8,203 nucleotides of DNA from Peptococcaceae bacterium. Lineage in GTDB: Bacteria > Bacillota > DSM-12270 > Thermacetogeniales > Thermacetogeniaceae. Below the pieces are notes generated by a model. That model had not been told where the DNA came from and ran no database searches. It worked only from the letters and a program-made list of their open reading frames with translations. A program made the position numbers and the translations under genes. The DNA lies in assembly GCA_003132605.1 (NCBI GenBank), contig PKYJ01000059.1, positions 1 through 8,203 of the forward strand, written 5' to 3'. Position 1 is the first letter of the stretch. Every line of letters begins with the position of its first letter. Below are positions 1-6,141 of the stretch, piece after piece.

Positions 1-2
1 CC

Positions 3-1742
3 GGCGGTCTGCTGGCGCTAAGGTCCAGGATCGAGACGGCGGGCCGGTTCGCCCTGTATTCGGGGGCGTCGGAGGCCCCGGCTGAAAACCCCGGGTGCCA
101 GCCGGGTGCCCGCTTGCGGGCGCTGAGGGTGGGCCTGGCCTGGGGCGACGACGAGAGCGCTGCCATTACTGTTCCCGAGGATCGTGCCCAAAAAAGCGAG
201 GTGTTAGCCTGCCTCAAGGACCTCCTGGCAAGCCCCTCCTGTGAGAAGTGGTGCCATGACGCCAAGGCGGAGATGACAGCCTGGAGACGTTGCGGGATCA
301 CCCTGGAGGGCATAACCGGGGACACGAAACTGGCCTCCTACCTGCTGCACTCCGCTACCAACCCCACTATCGAGGAGATTTCCATGAAGCACCTTAACCA
401 GGTGCTGATGCTGACGAACGAGGACGAAACCGTGGTTGCGGGGCAGGCGCTGGCGGTGTATAGGGCCTGGCCGGTACTGCAGGCGGAGTTGCAGGAGCAG
501 GGTATGCTTGACCTGTTTTACGGTCTGGAACTGCCCCTGTCCTCGGTGCTGGCCAGGATGGAACTGACCGGTGTCAAGCTGGACGTCTCCCAACTGGATG
601 CCATGTCGAGTGAGTTTGGACGCCAGTTGGGACTCCTGACTAATGAGATCTACGACCTGGCCGGCCAGGGCTTCAACATCAACTCCCCCCGCCAGTTGGG
701 CGTCATCCTGTTTGAAAAGATGATGCTGCCGGTGATCAAAAAGACGAAGACAGGCTACAGCACCGACGCTGCAGTGTTGGAGGAACTGGCCCCGTACCAC
801 GGGATCGCCGCCAAGCTGCTGGAGTACAGGCAGTTGCTGAAGCTCAAATCCACCTATATTGACGGTCTGCGCGCTCTGGGCCTGGCCACCGGTAAGGTAC
901 ATACCACCTACAACCAGACCATCACCACCACTGGCAGGCTAAGCAGCACGGAGCCGAACCTACAGAACATCCCCATCCGGATGGAGCTGGGGCGCAAGAT
1001 CCGGCGCGCTTTCGTGCCCTCGGAGCCGGACTGGCTAATCCTGGCAGCGGACTACTCCCAGATCGAGTTGCGGATCCTGGCGCACATGTCCGGGGATGAG
1101 AAGCTGCTGGATGCTTTCAGCCGGGGAGAGGACATCCACGCCCGCACGGCCTCCGAGGTCTTCGGGGTGCCCCGGGATGAGGTAACTCCGGACCTGAGGC
1201 GCCGGGCGAAGGGGGTAAACTTCGGGATTGTTTACGGGATCACCGACTTTGGGCTGGCCAGAGACATCGGGGTGAGCCGCGAGGATGCGGCGGTCTTTAT
1301 CGAGAATTACTTCCGCCAGTATCCGGATGTCAGACGCTTCATCCAGGAGACCATCGCCGCGGCCAGGGACCGGGGCTGGGTGGAGACTCTGTTCAAGCGG
1401 CGCCGCTACCTGCCGGACCTGTTGAGCGGCAACCGCCAGATCAGGTCCTTCGGAGAGCGGACGGCAGTGAACACCCCGATCCAGGGGACTGCTGCAGACA
1501 TCATCAAACTGGCCATGCTGCGCATCGACCGGTCCTTACAAGAGAAGGAGTTACAGGCACGGATGCTTCTACAGGTACACGATGAACTGGTGTTCGAGTT
1601 CCCGAAAGAGGAACAGACCGAACTGATCAGGCTGGTGCGCGAGGGGATGGAACGGGCGGTGGTCCTGGATGTACCGCTCGATGTCGATATCGAGATCGGA
1701 CCTAACTGGTACGACCTGGCGAAGGTGAACCGTCATGCCTGA
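3..1742 (+). CDS. polA: DNA polymerase I, 5'-truncated by window edge (vestigial 3'-5' exonuclease domain plus complete polymerase domain)
   Basis: Family A DNA polymerase for Okazaki-fragment processing and repair gap filling. The frame is open from position 3 with no stop, so the 579 visible codons are the C-terminal part of a protein usually near 870-890 aa; the 5'-nuclease domain lies off the left edge. A TTG at 114 is internal and not a real start. The first ~150 codons match the 3'-5' exonuclease fold, but the metal-binding acidic residues look replaced (FALYSG where D-x-E is expected; HDAKAEM with Glu at the third-Asp site), as in Bacillus-type Pol I. The polymerase domain is intact: TGRLSSTEPNLQNIP before motif A; motif A DYSQIE (catalytic Asp codon 1050-1052); motif B RRAKGVNFGIVYG (Lys codon 1209-1211; Phe rather than Tyr, so discrimination against ddNTPs is expected); motif C QVHDE (Asp codon 1581-1583). 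The stop overlaps the mutM start by 8 nt. Identification is secure; exonuclease inactivity is inferred. Confidence 0.97.
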   Translation, partial: GGLLALRSRIETAGRFALYSGASEAPAENPGCQPGARLRALRVGLAWGDDESAAITVPEDRAQKSEVLACLKDLLASPSCEKWCHDAKAEMTAWRRCGITLEGITGDTKLASYLLHSATNPTIEEISMKHLNQVLMLTNEDETVVAGQALAVYRAWPVLQAELQEQGMLDLFYGLELPLSSVLARMELTGVKLDVSQLDAMSSEFGRQLGLLTNEIYDLAGQGFNINSPRQLGVILFEKMMLPVIKKTKTGYSTDAAVLEELAPYHGIAAKLLEYRQLLKLKSTYIDGLRALGLATGKVHTTYNQTITTTGRLSSTEPNLQNIPIRMELGRKIRRAFVPSEPDWLILAADYSQIELRILAHMSGDEKLLDAFSRGEDIHARTASEVFGVPRDEVTPDLRRRAKGVNFGIVYGITDFGLARDIGVSREDAAVFIENYFRQYPDVRRFIQETIAAARDRGWVETLFKRRRYLPDLLSGNRQIRSFGERTAVNTPIQGTAADIIKLAMLRIDRSLQEKELQARMLLQVHDELVFEFPKEEQTELIRLVREGMERAVVLDVPLDVDIEIGPNWYDLAKVNRHA

Positions 1743-2580
1743 ACTTCCGGAAGTGCAAACTATATTGACAACCTTGCAACCCAGGCTCTTGGGACTACGG
1801 ATCGAGCGGGTGGAGGTTTTTTTGGAGAAGATCATCAAATCCCCGCACCCCCGGGAGTTTGTTACCTGGCTGCAGGGACGCTCCATTACCGGCCTGGGGC
1901 GGCGCGGCAAGTACCTGCTGCTGGAGTTGGACGGGACCTACATCCTGGCGGTACACCTGCGGATGACCGGAAGGCTTGTCTATTCGAGCCCCGATCCACC
2001 GCGGGACAAGCACACTCACCTGGTTTTTTACCTGAACAACGGAGACGAACTGCGCTTTCATGACCTGCGGCAGTTCGGCACCATGAACCTGATGCTGATT
2101 GACGACTTTGCAGCGTTCTGCTCCCAAAAAGACCTGGGCCCTGATGCTCTCGATCCTGCCCTGACCAAGGACCTGTTCGAGAAGAGGTTCCAAGGCCGGC
2201 GCGGCCAGATCAAGAAGCTGCTTCTGGATCAGTCGCTGGTGACCGGGATTGGCAATATCTATGCCAACGAGATTCTCTGGCGTGCGCGCATTCATCCGGA
2301 ACGGACAGTCGAATCTCTGGCCTCTGTAGACATGGAGGAGTTGTACCGGGCGATGCGGTCAGTGCTTCAGGATGCAGTGGTGGGGCGGGGCACCACGCTG
2401 CGGGATTACGTCGACGGGGAAGGAAACCCGGGCAGTTTTCAATCACAGTTGGCCGTTCACGGACGGGAGGGCGAACCATGTCCCGAGTGTGGAAAAGAGA
2501 TCATCAGGCTGAAGACCGGCGGGCGCAGTTCTTTTGTCTGCCCCGGTTGCCAGCCTCAAACGAAGCGAAGCGAAGTTTGA
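1735..2580 (+). CDS. mutM: Formamidopyrimidine-DNA glycosylase (Fpg/MutM)
   Basis: Bifunctional DNA glycosylase/AP lyase that removes 8-oxoguanine and formamidopyrimidines. Residues count the initiator Met. The N-terminus MPELPEV carries the catalytic Pro2 and Glu3; Lys59 (GRRGKYLLLEL) is the conserved beta-hairpin lysine; Met77, Arg112 and Phe114 fit the void-filling triad; GIGNIYANE (171-179) is the helix-two-turn-helix DNA-binding motif. A C4 zinc finger is formed by Cys249, Cys252, Cys269 and Cys272, with Arg264 in its loop. Start: ATG at 1735, 7 nt after AAGGTG (1722-1727) inside polA; the 8-nt overlap suggests translational coupling with polA, a fitting pair since Pol I fills the gaps that base excision leaves. 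Oddity: family members usually end within a few residues of the last zinc cysteine; here an 8-residue tail (PQTKRSEV) is largely encoded by a hairpin-forming repeat that also supplies the stop codon. Confidence 0.97.
   Translation: MPELPEVQTILTTLQPRLLGLRIERVEVFLEKIIKSPHPREFVTWLQGRSITGLGRRGKYLLLELDGTYILAVHLRMTGRLVYSSPDPPRDKHTHLVFYLNNGDELRFHDLRQFGTMNLMLIDDFAAFCSQKDLGPDALDPALTKDLFEKRFQGRRGQIKKLLLDQSLVTGIGNIYANEILWRARIHPERTVESLASVDMEELYRAMRSVLQDAVVGRGTTLRDYVDGEGNPGSFQSQLAVHGREGEPCPECGKEIIRLKTGGRSSFVCPGCQPQTKRSEV
2556..2580. repeat. Hairpin 1 of intergenic cluster: 6-bp stem with purine-rich symmetric loop, contains mutM stop
   Basis: TCAAAC (2556-2561) pairs with GTTTGA (2575-2580). The 13-nt loop is symmetric: GAA, then GCGAAGC centred on 2568, then GAA. 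GCGAAGC is known as an unusually stable DNA mini-hairpin, and GAA opposite GAA can form sheared G-A pairs. The right arm contains the mutM TGA stop, so the repeat encodes the protein's last residues. The 6-bp stem alone is weak as a terminator and no T-run follows. Confidence 0.6.
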
Positions 2581-2582
2581 AA

Positions 2583-2620
2583 GCCATGTGCCTGTTTGCG
2601 AAGCAAACATATGGCACGGC
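2583..2620. repeat. Hairpin 2 of intergenic cluster: bulged stem with GAA loop
   Basis: The core TGTTTGC (2593-2599), loop GAA (2600-2602) and GCAAACA (2603-2609) is perfect; it extends with GTGCC (2588-2592) against GGCAC (2613-2617) across a TAT bulge, and GCC (2583-2585) against GGC (2618-2620) across a 2-nt bulge. It starts 2 nt after the mutM stop and reuses the GCGAAGC apex of hairpin 1. No poly-T tract follows, so it fits a repeat or mRNA 3'-stabilising structure better than an intrinsic terminator. Confidence 0.65.
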
Positions 2621-2631
2621 ATATAAATCAT

Positions 2632-2672
2632 GTAATTGCTATTGCGGAGTGGAGCGGAGCAATAGCAATTAC
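2632..2672. repeat. Hairpin 3 of intergenic cluster: perfect 14-bp inverted repeat with GGAG-repeat loop
   Basis: GTAATTGCTATTGC (2632-2645) is the exact reverse complement of GCAATAGCAATTAC (2659-2672). The 13-nt loop GGAGTGGAGCGGA is all purine except two bases and is built from GGAG units. Such a stem would dominate local folding in RNA or in single-stranded or cruciform DNA. It lies between mutM and coaE and does not look like a terminator (followed by ACCCTCT, no T-run). Confidence 0.75.
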
Positions 2673-2673
2673 C

Positions 2674-2768
2674 CTCTAACTTCGCCGGTTAAGAAGGAGA
2701 ATTTTCACTGATTTACTAATCTGAACCTGCTAACTATTGAGGTGAGGAGTATTAAAGCGAAGTTAGAG
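2674..2768. repeat. 12-bp inverted repeat with 71-nt spacer in front of coaE
   Basis: CTCTAACTTCGC (2674-2685) is the exact reverse complement of GCGAAGTTAGAG (2757-2768). Pairing can continue outward (ACC at 2671-2673 with GGT at 2771-2773 across a small bulge) and inward (TTAA on both sides across short mismatches). The right arm ends 12 nt before the preferred coaE ATG, so in mRNA it would form a stem next to the start site. The arms share the GCGAAG core with hairpins 1 and 2, suggesting the same repeat family. Confidence 0.6.
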
Positions 2769-2780
2769 CGGGTGGCGGGG

Positions 2781-3368
2781 ATGCGCCTGATCGGCCTCAC
2801 CGGGGGTATTGCCAGCGGGAAGAGCCTGGTCAGCCGGCAGTTGCAGGGGCTGGGAGCAATGGTGATCGATGCCGACCGGATTGCCCGTGACGTGGTACAG
2901 CCAGGCAGGCCGGGTTGGGAGATGATCGTCAGGGAGTTCGGCAGGTCCTTTATCGACAGCGATGGCGGCTTGGACCGGAAGGCCCTGGGGCGGTTGGTCT
3001 TCAACGACCCCCGGGAACTGGAGAGGCTGAACCGGATCACTCACCCCCTGATCCTGGCGGAGATAGAAAAGCTGTTACAGATATACCGCTCCGGATATGA
3101 GGGGGTAGTGGTGCTGGATGCGCCCCTGCTGTTCGAAACAGGCTTGGACAGGTTTGTTGACGAGGTCTGGGTGGTCATGGTCGACCAGCAAACGCAGGTC
3201 AAACGCCTGATGGAGCGGGACCTGCTGACGGAACAGGAGGCCGAGCACCGGATCCGGCTGCAGATCCCGCTTGAGGAAAAGGCGTCCCGGGCTGACCGGG
3301 TGATTGACAATAGTGGTCTGCCGGAAGAGACAGAGCGACAGGTTCAATTAGCGTTAAGTGGTTGGTAG
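2781..3368 (+). CDS. coaE: Dephospho-CoA kinase
   Basis: Cytosolic P-loop kinase that phosphorylates the 3'-OH of dephospho-CoA, the last step of CoA synthesis. From the chosen ATG the protein is 195 aa, normal for the family. MRLIGLTGGIASGKS holds the Walker A motif (residues 8-15); DADRIARDVVQPG (from residue 30) contains the catalytic-site Asp; DAPLLFETGLD and RADRVIDNSG are further family signatures. An in-frame GTG at 2742 would add 13 residues (start RSIKAKLERVAG) that do not resemble the family, which normally begins a few residues before the P-loop, so ATG 2781 is preferred; GGTGG at 2771-2775 could be its weak RBS. A GTG at 2772 is a further alternative. The upstream region holds inverted repeats and an unused SD-like AGGAG. 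The lytic transglycosylase gene follows after 30 nt and probably shares the transcript. Confidence 0.95.
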   Translation: MRLIGLTGGIASGKSLVSRQLQGLGAMVIDADRIARDVVQPGRPGWEMIVREFGRSFIDSDGGLDRKALGRLVFNDPRELERLNRITHPLILAEIEKLLQIYRSGYEGVVVLDAPLLFETGLDRFVDEVWVVMVDQQTQVKRLMERDLLTEQEAEHRIRLQIPLEEKASRADRVIDNSGLPEETERQVQLALSGW

Positions 3369-3398
3369 CGACCAATGACCAAATGGGTGGGTTAACCT

Positions 3399-4001
3399 GT
3401 GATTGTGATCAGTTTGCGGCGGCTGTGGCTGCTGATAATAGGGCTGGCAATTGTCCTCTGCGTCCTGTACGTGCTGCAAAGCAAGTGGTTCTGGAAGATC
3501 TTCTACCCCTGGCCTTACCGGACCGAGATCACCCAGGTGGCCAAACGGTTGGATATCGACCCGTACCTGTTGGCAGCCCTGGTCCGGGCGGAGAGCGGGT
3601 TTAAGGCCAATGCCATGTCGGCTGCCGGCGCCAGGGGATTGATGCAGGTAATGCCGGAGACTGCATCCTGGACGGCCAAGCAGATCGGCATCCAGGACTT
3701 CAATGAGAGCCAGCTCTATCAGCCCGGGGTCAACCTGTTGATCGGGAGTTGGTACCTGGCCTACCTGTTTAAAGATTTCCACGGGAACCAGGTGACTGGG
3801 CTGGCGGCATACAATGCCGGACGCGGCAATGTTCAGGCCTGGCTGGATGATGGCTTATGGAAGGGGACCATGGCCGACGCCGACCGCATCCCTTTTCCGG
3901 AAACGCAGTTGTACCTGCGGGCGGTGATGAGAGACTACGAAATTTACAAGTACCTGTACGCGGACCAGGGCGCAAAGACCTCCCTCCCTGGAGGAACTTG
4001 A
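3399..4001 (+). CDS. Membrane-anchored lytic transglycosylase, SLT (family 1) domain
   Basis: Cleaves the MurNAc-GlcNAc bond of peptidoglycan with 1,6-anhydro-MurNAc formation; acts outside the membrane. The 200-aa protein starts with a short basic N-terminus and one hydrophobic segment (about residues 9-27) with no clear cleavage site, so it is probably a signal anchor. The catalytic domain follows: DPYLLAALVRAESGF carries the catalytic Glu65 in the ES motif, GLMQVMPETA (80-89) and AYNAG (137-141) are the next SLT signatures, and PETQLYLRAVM (167-177) carries the conserved Tyr. Length and layout fit the small Slt70-like enzymes common in Gram-positive bacteria. Start: GTG at 3399, 8 nt after GGGTGG (3385-3390). 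The gene follows coaE, as in related Clostridia, and is probably co-transcribed with it. No terminator is visible after it. Which cellular process it serves is not shown by the sequence. Confidence 0.93.
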   Translation: MIVISLRRLWLLIIGLAIVLCVLYVLQSKWFWKIFYPWPYRTEITQVAKRLDIDPYLLAALVRAESGFKANAMSAAGARGLMQVMPETASWTAKQIGIQDFNESQLYQPGVNLLIGSWYLAYLFKDFHGNQVTGLAAYNAGRGNVQAWLDDGLWKGTMADADRIPFPETQLYLRAVMRDYEIYKYLYADQGAKTSLPGGT

Positions 4002-4064
4002 CGTCCGAGCGGCAAATATTGCTTGATTACAAATAAAAACAGATAAGGGTCATAAGGCGGTTAG

Positions 4065-4106
4065 ACCCCTCATAGGATATACCAGTAATTGGTATCCGGG
4101 AGGGGT
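4065..4106 (+). promoter_or_regulatory. RBS-sequestering hairpin in the leader of the solute-binding protein gene
   Basis: ACCCCTC (4065-4071) pairs perfectly with GAGGGGT (4100-4106). Inside, GGA (4075-4077) pairs with TCC (4095-4097) and TACCA (4080-4084) with TGGTA (4090-4094), leaving a 5-nt loop (4085-4089). The right outer arm contains almost the whole Shine-Dalgarno sequence GGGAGGGG (4098-4105), 7 nt before the TTG start at 4113. An upstream GGGTC (4047-4051) can instead pair with GACCC (4064-4068), which would compete with the outer stem. This layout suggests translational control, though no known riboswitch class is recognised. Confidence 0.5.
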
Positions 4107-4112
4107 TAAAAT

Positions 4113-5732
4113 TTGTGGCGCAGGGTCTATCTTCAGGCAAACAGGTTTAACCACTGGAAGCTTGTTTTAGCAATTGTTGGATGTTTGATATTGCTGGCAT
4201 TGGTGATCCTCCGCACAATGTCGCCGGGCCCGGCGCTTGCGGTCCAGATTGCCAGCCCTCCGGCCTTGCTCGACCCGGCCAGCGCCTCCTCTTACGAGGA
4301 GAAACTGATCGACAGCGCTCTGTATGAAACATTGGTTGCCTATGATCCGGAGAAGCATCTCTGCAAGGGACTCCTGGCAGATAAGTGGGATATCTCCCAG
4401 GGGGGCAGCGTCTGCACCTTTTACTTGCGCAAAGGCCTCCGCTTTCATGATGGCACCCAGGTAACAGCGCAGGATGTCAAGGACAGTTGGGAAAGGGTGT
4501 TGAACCCTGGCACGGGCAACTGCGGCTACCTGCTGGAGAACGTGGTTGGGAGTGACGGCCTCGCCAATGGCAGCGCCAAAGATGTCAGTGGGCTGGTGGT
4601 GGTCGATCAGTACACGTTGAGAGTTGTCCTGAAAGAACCGGACTGGACCTTTCCCGCTGTCGCCAGCAGCCCCAGCCTGGCGATCGTCAGCCAGAGGGCC
4701 GTTGCCAGGTATGGACCGGGCTACGGAAAGAAAGCGGGCGCCGTTGCCGGAACGGGCCCCTTTCGCCTGGTAGCCTGGGACAAGGACAAGGTGGTGCTGC
4801 AGCGCAACATGAGGTATGCCGGGTCCCGGCCACAGTTGAAGACCCTGACTTTCCTGGCAGTAGACAGGCCGCCGGAGATCACCAGGCTTTACGAGGCCGG
4901 AAAGTTGGATGTCCTGACAGAAGCTCCGGCCCAGGTACTGTCATCGCTGGCTGCCAAGGAGAAGCAGAAAGGGTTCGCTATCTTTAAAAAGCCGGTGCTG
5001 AACCTCTATTTCCTGGGGTTCAACCTGAAACAGCCACCCTTTGATAAAAGCGATATCCGCCGGGCACTCAGCCTGGCCGTGGATCGGAGCGCGGTTGCCA
5101 GCCAGTTGTTGGGTGATGGCGCCAGAGCGTTAAACGGGTTCATCCCGCCGGAATTGACCTCAGATGAGCAGCCGGATGGCTACCAGGTCGAGCAGGACCC
5201 CGGACAGGCCCTGCAGGCCATGGCCGGAGCGGGTTATCCCTATGGACTGGGCCTGCCGCAGTTGTCCTATGCATACAACGACAGCCCCGGCCACGATTAC
5301 CTGGCACACCTTTTGCAAGACCAGTTGGACAAGGTGGGGGTCGACCTCCAGTTAAAAAGGATACCCTGGCAGAACTATGAGGCTGCAATCCGGTCGGGAT
5401 CCTACTCGCTTTTCCGCCTGGGTTGGGACGCCGACTACCCGGACCCGGATAATCTCCTCTACTTCAATTTTGACAGCGCCGAAAAGCCGCGCGGCAATTT
5501 GACAGGGTACGATAACGCCGGGTTTGACGCCCTGCTACAACAGGCCCGGGGTGAGCAGGACCCCGACCGTCGTCGCGAGATCTACCGCAAGGCGGAGCAG
5601 ATGCTGCTGGCAGATGCGCCCATAATCCCCCTGTTTCAACAGGTGGCGCTCTTTGGATTGCGAAAAGGTATCACCGGGTTTGACGCGGATCTCCTGGGAC
5701 TGGTTGATTTCGCACAATTGAAGAAGCCATAG
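4113..5732 (+). CDS. Family 5 extracellular solute-binding protein (peptide/oligopeptide ABC transporter type)
   Basis: Periplasm-side or cell-surface receptor of the OppA/DppA class, which hands peptides or similar solutes to an ABC permease. The 539 aa fit the SBP_bac_5 family: LIDSALYETLVAYDP near the start, then LRKGLRFHDGTQVTAQDVKDSWERVL, GTGPFRLVAW, and IRRALSLAVDRSAV, and near the C-terminus DADYPDPDN and ADAPIIPLFQQ. The N-terminus has 16 mostly polar residues, then one hydrophobic stretch (about 17-34). I-V-G-C at 21-24 resembles a lipobox, but strongly hydrophobic residues follow the Cys, so lipidation is doubtful; ALA near residues 41-43 could be a signal peptidase I site. Start: TTG at 4113, 7 nt after GGGAGGGG. 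That RBS lies within a hairpin. No permease or ATPase genes flank it, so its partner must be encoded elsewhere, or it works as a sensor or chaperone. Substrate unknown. Confidence 0.9.
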   Translation: MWRRVYLQANRFNHWKLVLAIVGCLILLALVILRTMSPGPALAVQIASPPALLDPASASSYEEKLIDSALYETLVAYDPEKHLCKGLLADKWDISQGGSVCTFYLRKGLRFHDGTQVTAQDVKDSWERVLNPGTGNCGYLLENVVGSDGLANGSAKDVSGLVVVDQYTLRVVLKEPDWTFPAVASSPSLAIVSQRAVARYGPGYGKKAGAVAGTGPFRLVAWDKDKVVLQRNMRYAGSRPQLKTLTFLAVDRPPEITRLYEAGKLDVLTEAPAQVLSSLAAKEKQKGFAIFKKPVLNLYFLGFNLKQPPFDKSDIRRALSLAVDRSAVASQLLGDGARALNGFIPPELTSDEQPDGYQVEQDPGQALQAMAGAGYPYGLGLPQLSYAYNDSPGHDYLAHLLQDQLDKVGVDLQLKRIPWQNYEAAIRSGSYSLFRLGWDADYPDPDNLLYFNFDSAEKPRGNLTGYDNAGFDALLQQARGEQDPDRRREIYRKAEQMLLADAPIIPLFQQVALFGLRKGITGFDADLLGLVDFAQLKKP

Positions 5733-5735
5733 AGA

Positions 5736-5764
5736 TTGCAGACAACTGTTCAAAGTATTAGAAT
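5736..5764 (+). promoter_or_regulatory. Possible sigma-70-type promoter for the FmdB gene
   Basis: TTGCAG (5736-5741), a 17-bp spacer, then TAGAAT (5759-5764), one mismatch from the consensus -10. Transcription would begin near 5771, leaving a leader of about 18 nt that starts just at the AAAGGAG ribosome-binding site. The -35 is poor (only TTG matches), so this is tentative; read-through from the upstream gene is possible because no terminator lies between. Confidence 0.35.
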
Positions 5765-5788
5765 GGTAGCAGAAAGGAGATCAGCATC

Positions 5789-6028
5789 ATGCCTACTTAC
5801 GAATTTATCTGCAAGGGTTGCAACAACCGTTTTTCTTTGTTTACCACGGTTTCGGGGCGCGACAAGGCATCCTGCCCCAAGTGCGAGGGCAAGGACCTGC
5901 AGCAGATGTACAAGGGTGTCCGGTTTGCCAAGGGCGGCGTCTATTCAGATGTGGGGCCAAGCAGCATTCCTTCAAGCGGCAGCGGCTGCTCGAGCGGGAG
6001 TTGCAGCGGCTGTTCCGGTTGCGGCTAG
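5789..6028 (+). CDS. FmdB-family small zinc-ribbon protein
   Basis: 79-aa protein of the FmdB/'putative regulatory protein' zinc-ribbon family; the cellular role of the family is not established. MPTYEFICKGC at the N-terminus is the family signature. A four-cysteine zinc ribbon is formed by Cys8, Cys11, Cys29 and Cys32. After the ribbon comes a stretch with FAKGGVYSD, then a low-complexity Ser/Gly/Cys tail (residues 56-79) containing Cys67, Cys72, Cys75 and Cys78, common in this family and able in principle to bind metal. Start: ATG at 5789 with a good AAAGGAG (5773-5779) 9 nt upstream. It sits 56 nt after the solute-binding protein gene and just before the tRNA-Leu promoter; no functional link between them is evident. 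A longer frame starting at 5736 over the same DNA is a shadow. Confidence 0.9.
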   Translation: MPTYEFICKGCNNRFSLFTTVSGRDKASCPKCEGKDLQQMYKGVRFAKGGVYSDVGPSSIPSSGSGCSSGSCSGCSGCG

Positions 6029-6054
6029 ACCCGGTCTCATCCAGTTTGATCAGT

Positions 6055-6083
6055 TTGACATGTGGCCAGATTCCCCTTATAAT
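6055..6083 (+). promoter_or_regulatory. Consensus sigma-70/SigA promoter of tRNA-Leu
   Basis: Perfect TTGACA (6055-6060), exactly 17 bp, perfect TATAAT (6078-6083). Transcription is expected near 6090, about 50 nt before the mature tRNA. A full 12/12 match with ideal spacing is what stable-RNA genes often use. A T-rich run follows the -10. Confidence 0.88.
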
Positions 6084-6141
6084 GTTTTTTGCGTCAACTT
6101 GGCGTCAAAGTTATCCCTTCTGTTTTGAAAAGTTTCATACT

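Noticed and set aside
204..902. Long minus-strand frame opposite polA
   Set aside because: It lies wholly within the well-conserved polA frame; the translation is Gln/His/Gly-rich with no family signature, as expected from the antisense of GC-rich coding DNA.
2556..2672. CRISPR array or tandem direct repeats
   Set aside because: The elements are inverted repeats with different stems, not identical direct repeats with regular spacers; no cas genes are present.
2742..2780. Longer coaE start at GTG 2742
   Set aside because: Adds 13 residues not typical of CoaE, lacks an upstream SD, and the ATG at 2781 gives the canonical N-terminus before the P-loop.
5736..6128. 130-codon plus-strand frame overlapping fmdB
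   Set aside because: Covers fmdB in another frame and runs on through the tRNA promoter; Arg/Ala-rich with no RBS, whereas fmdB has a strong SD and clear family motifs.
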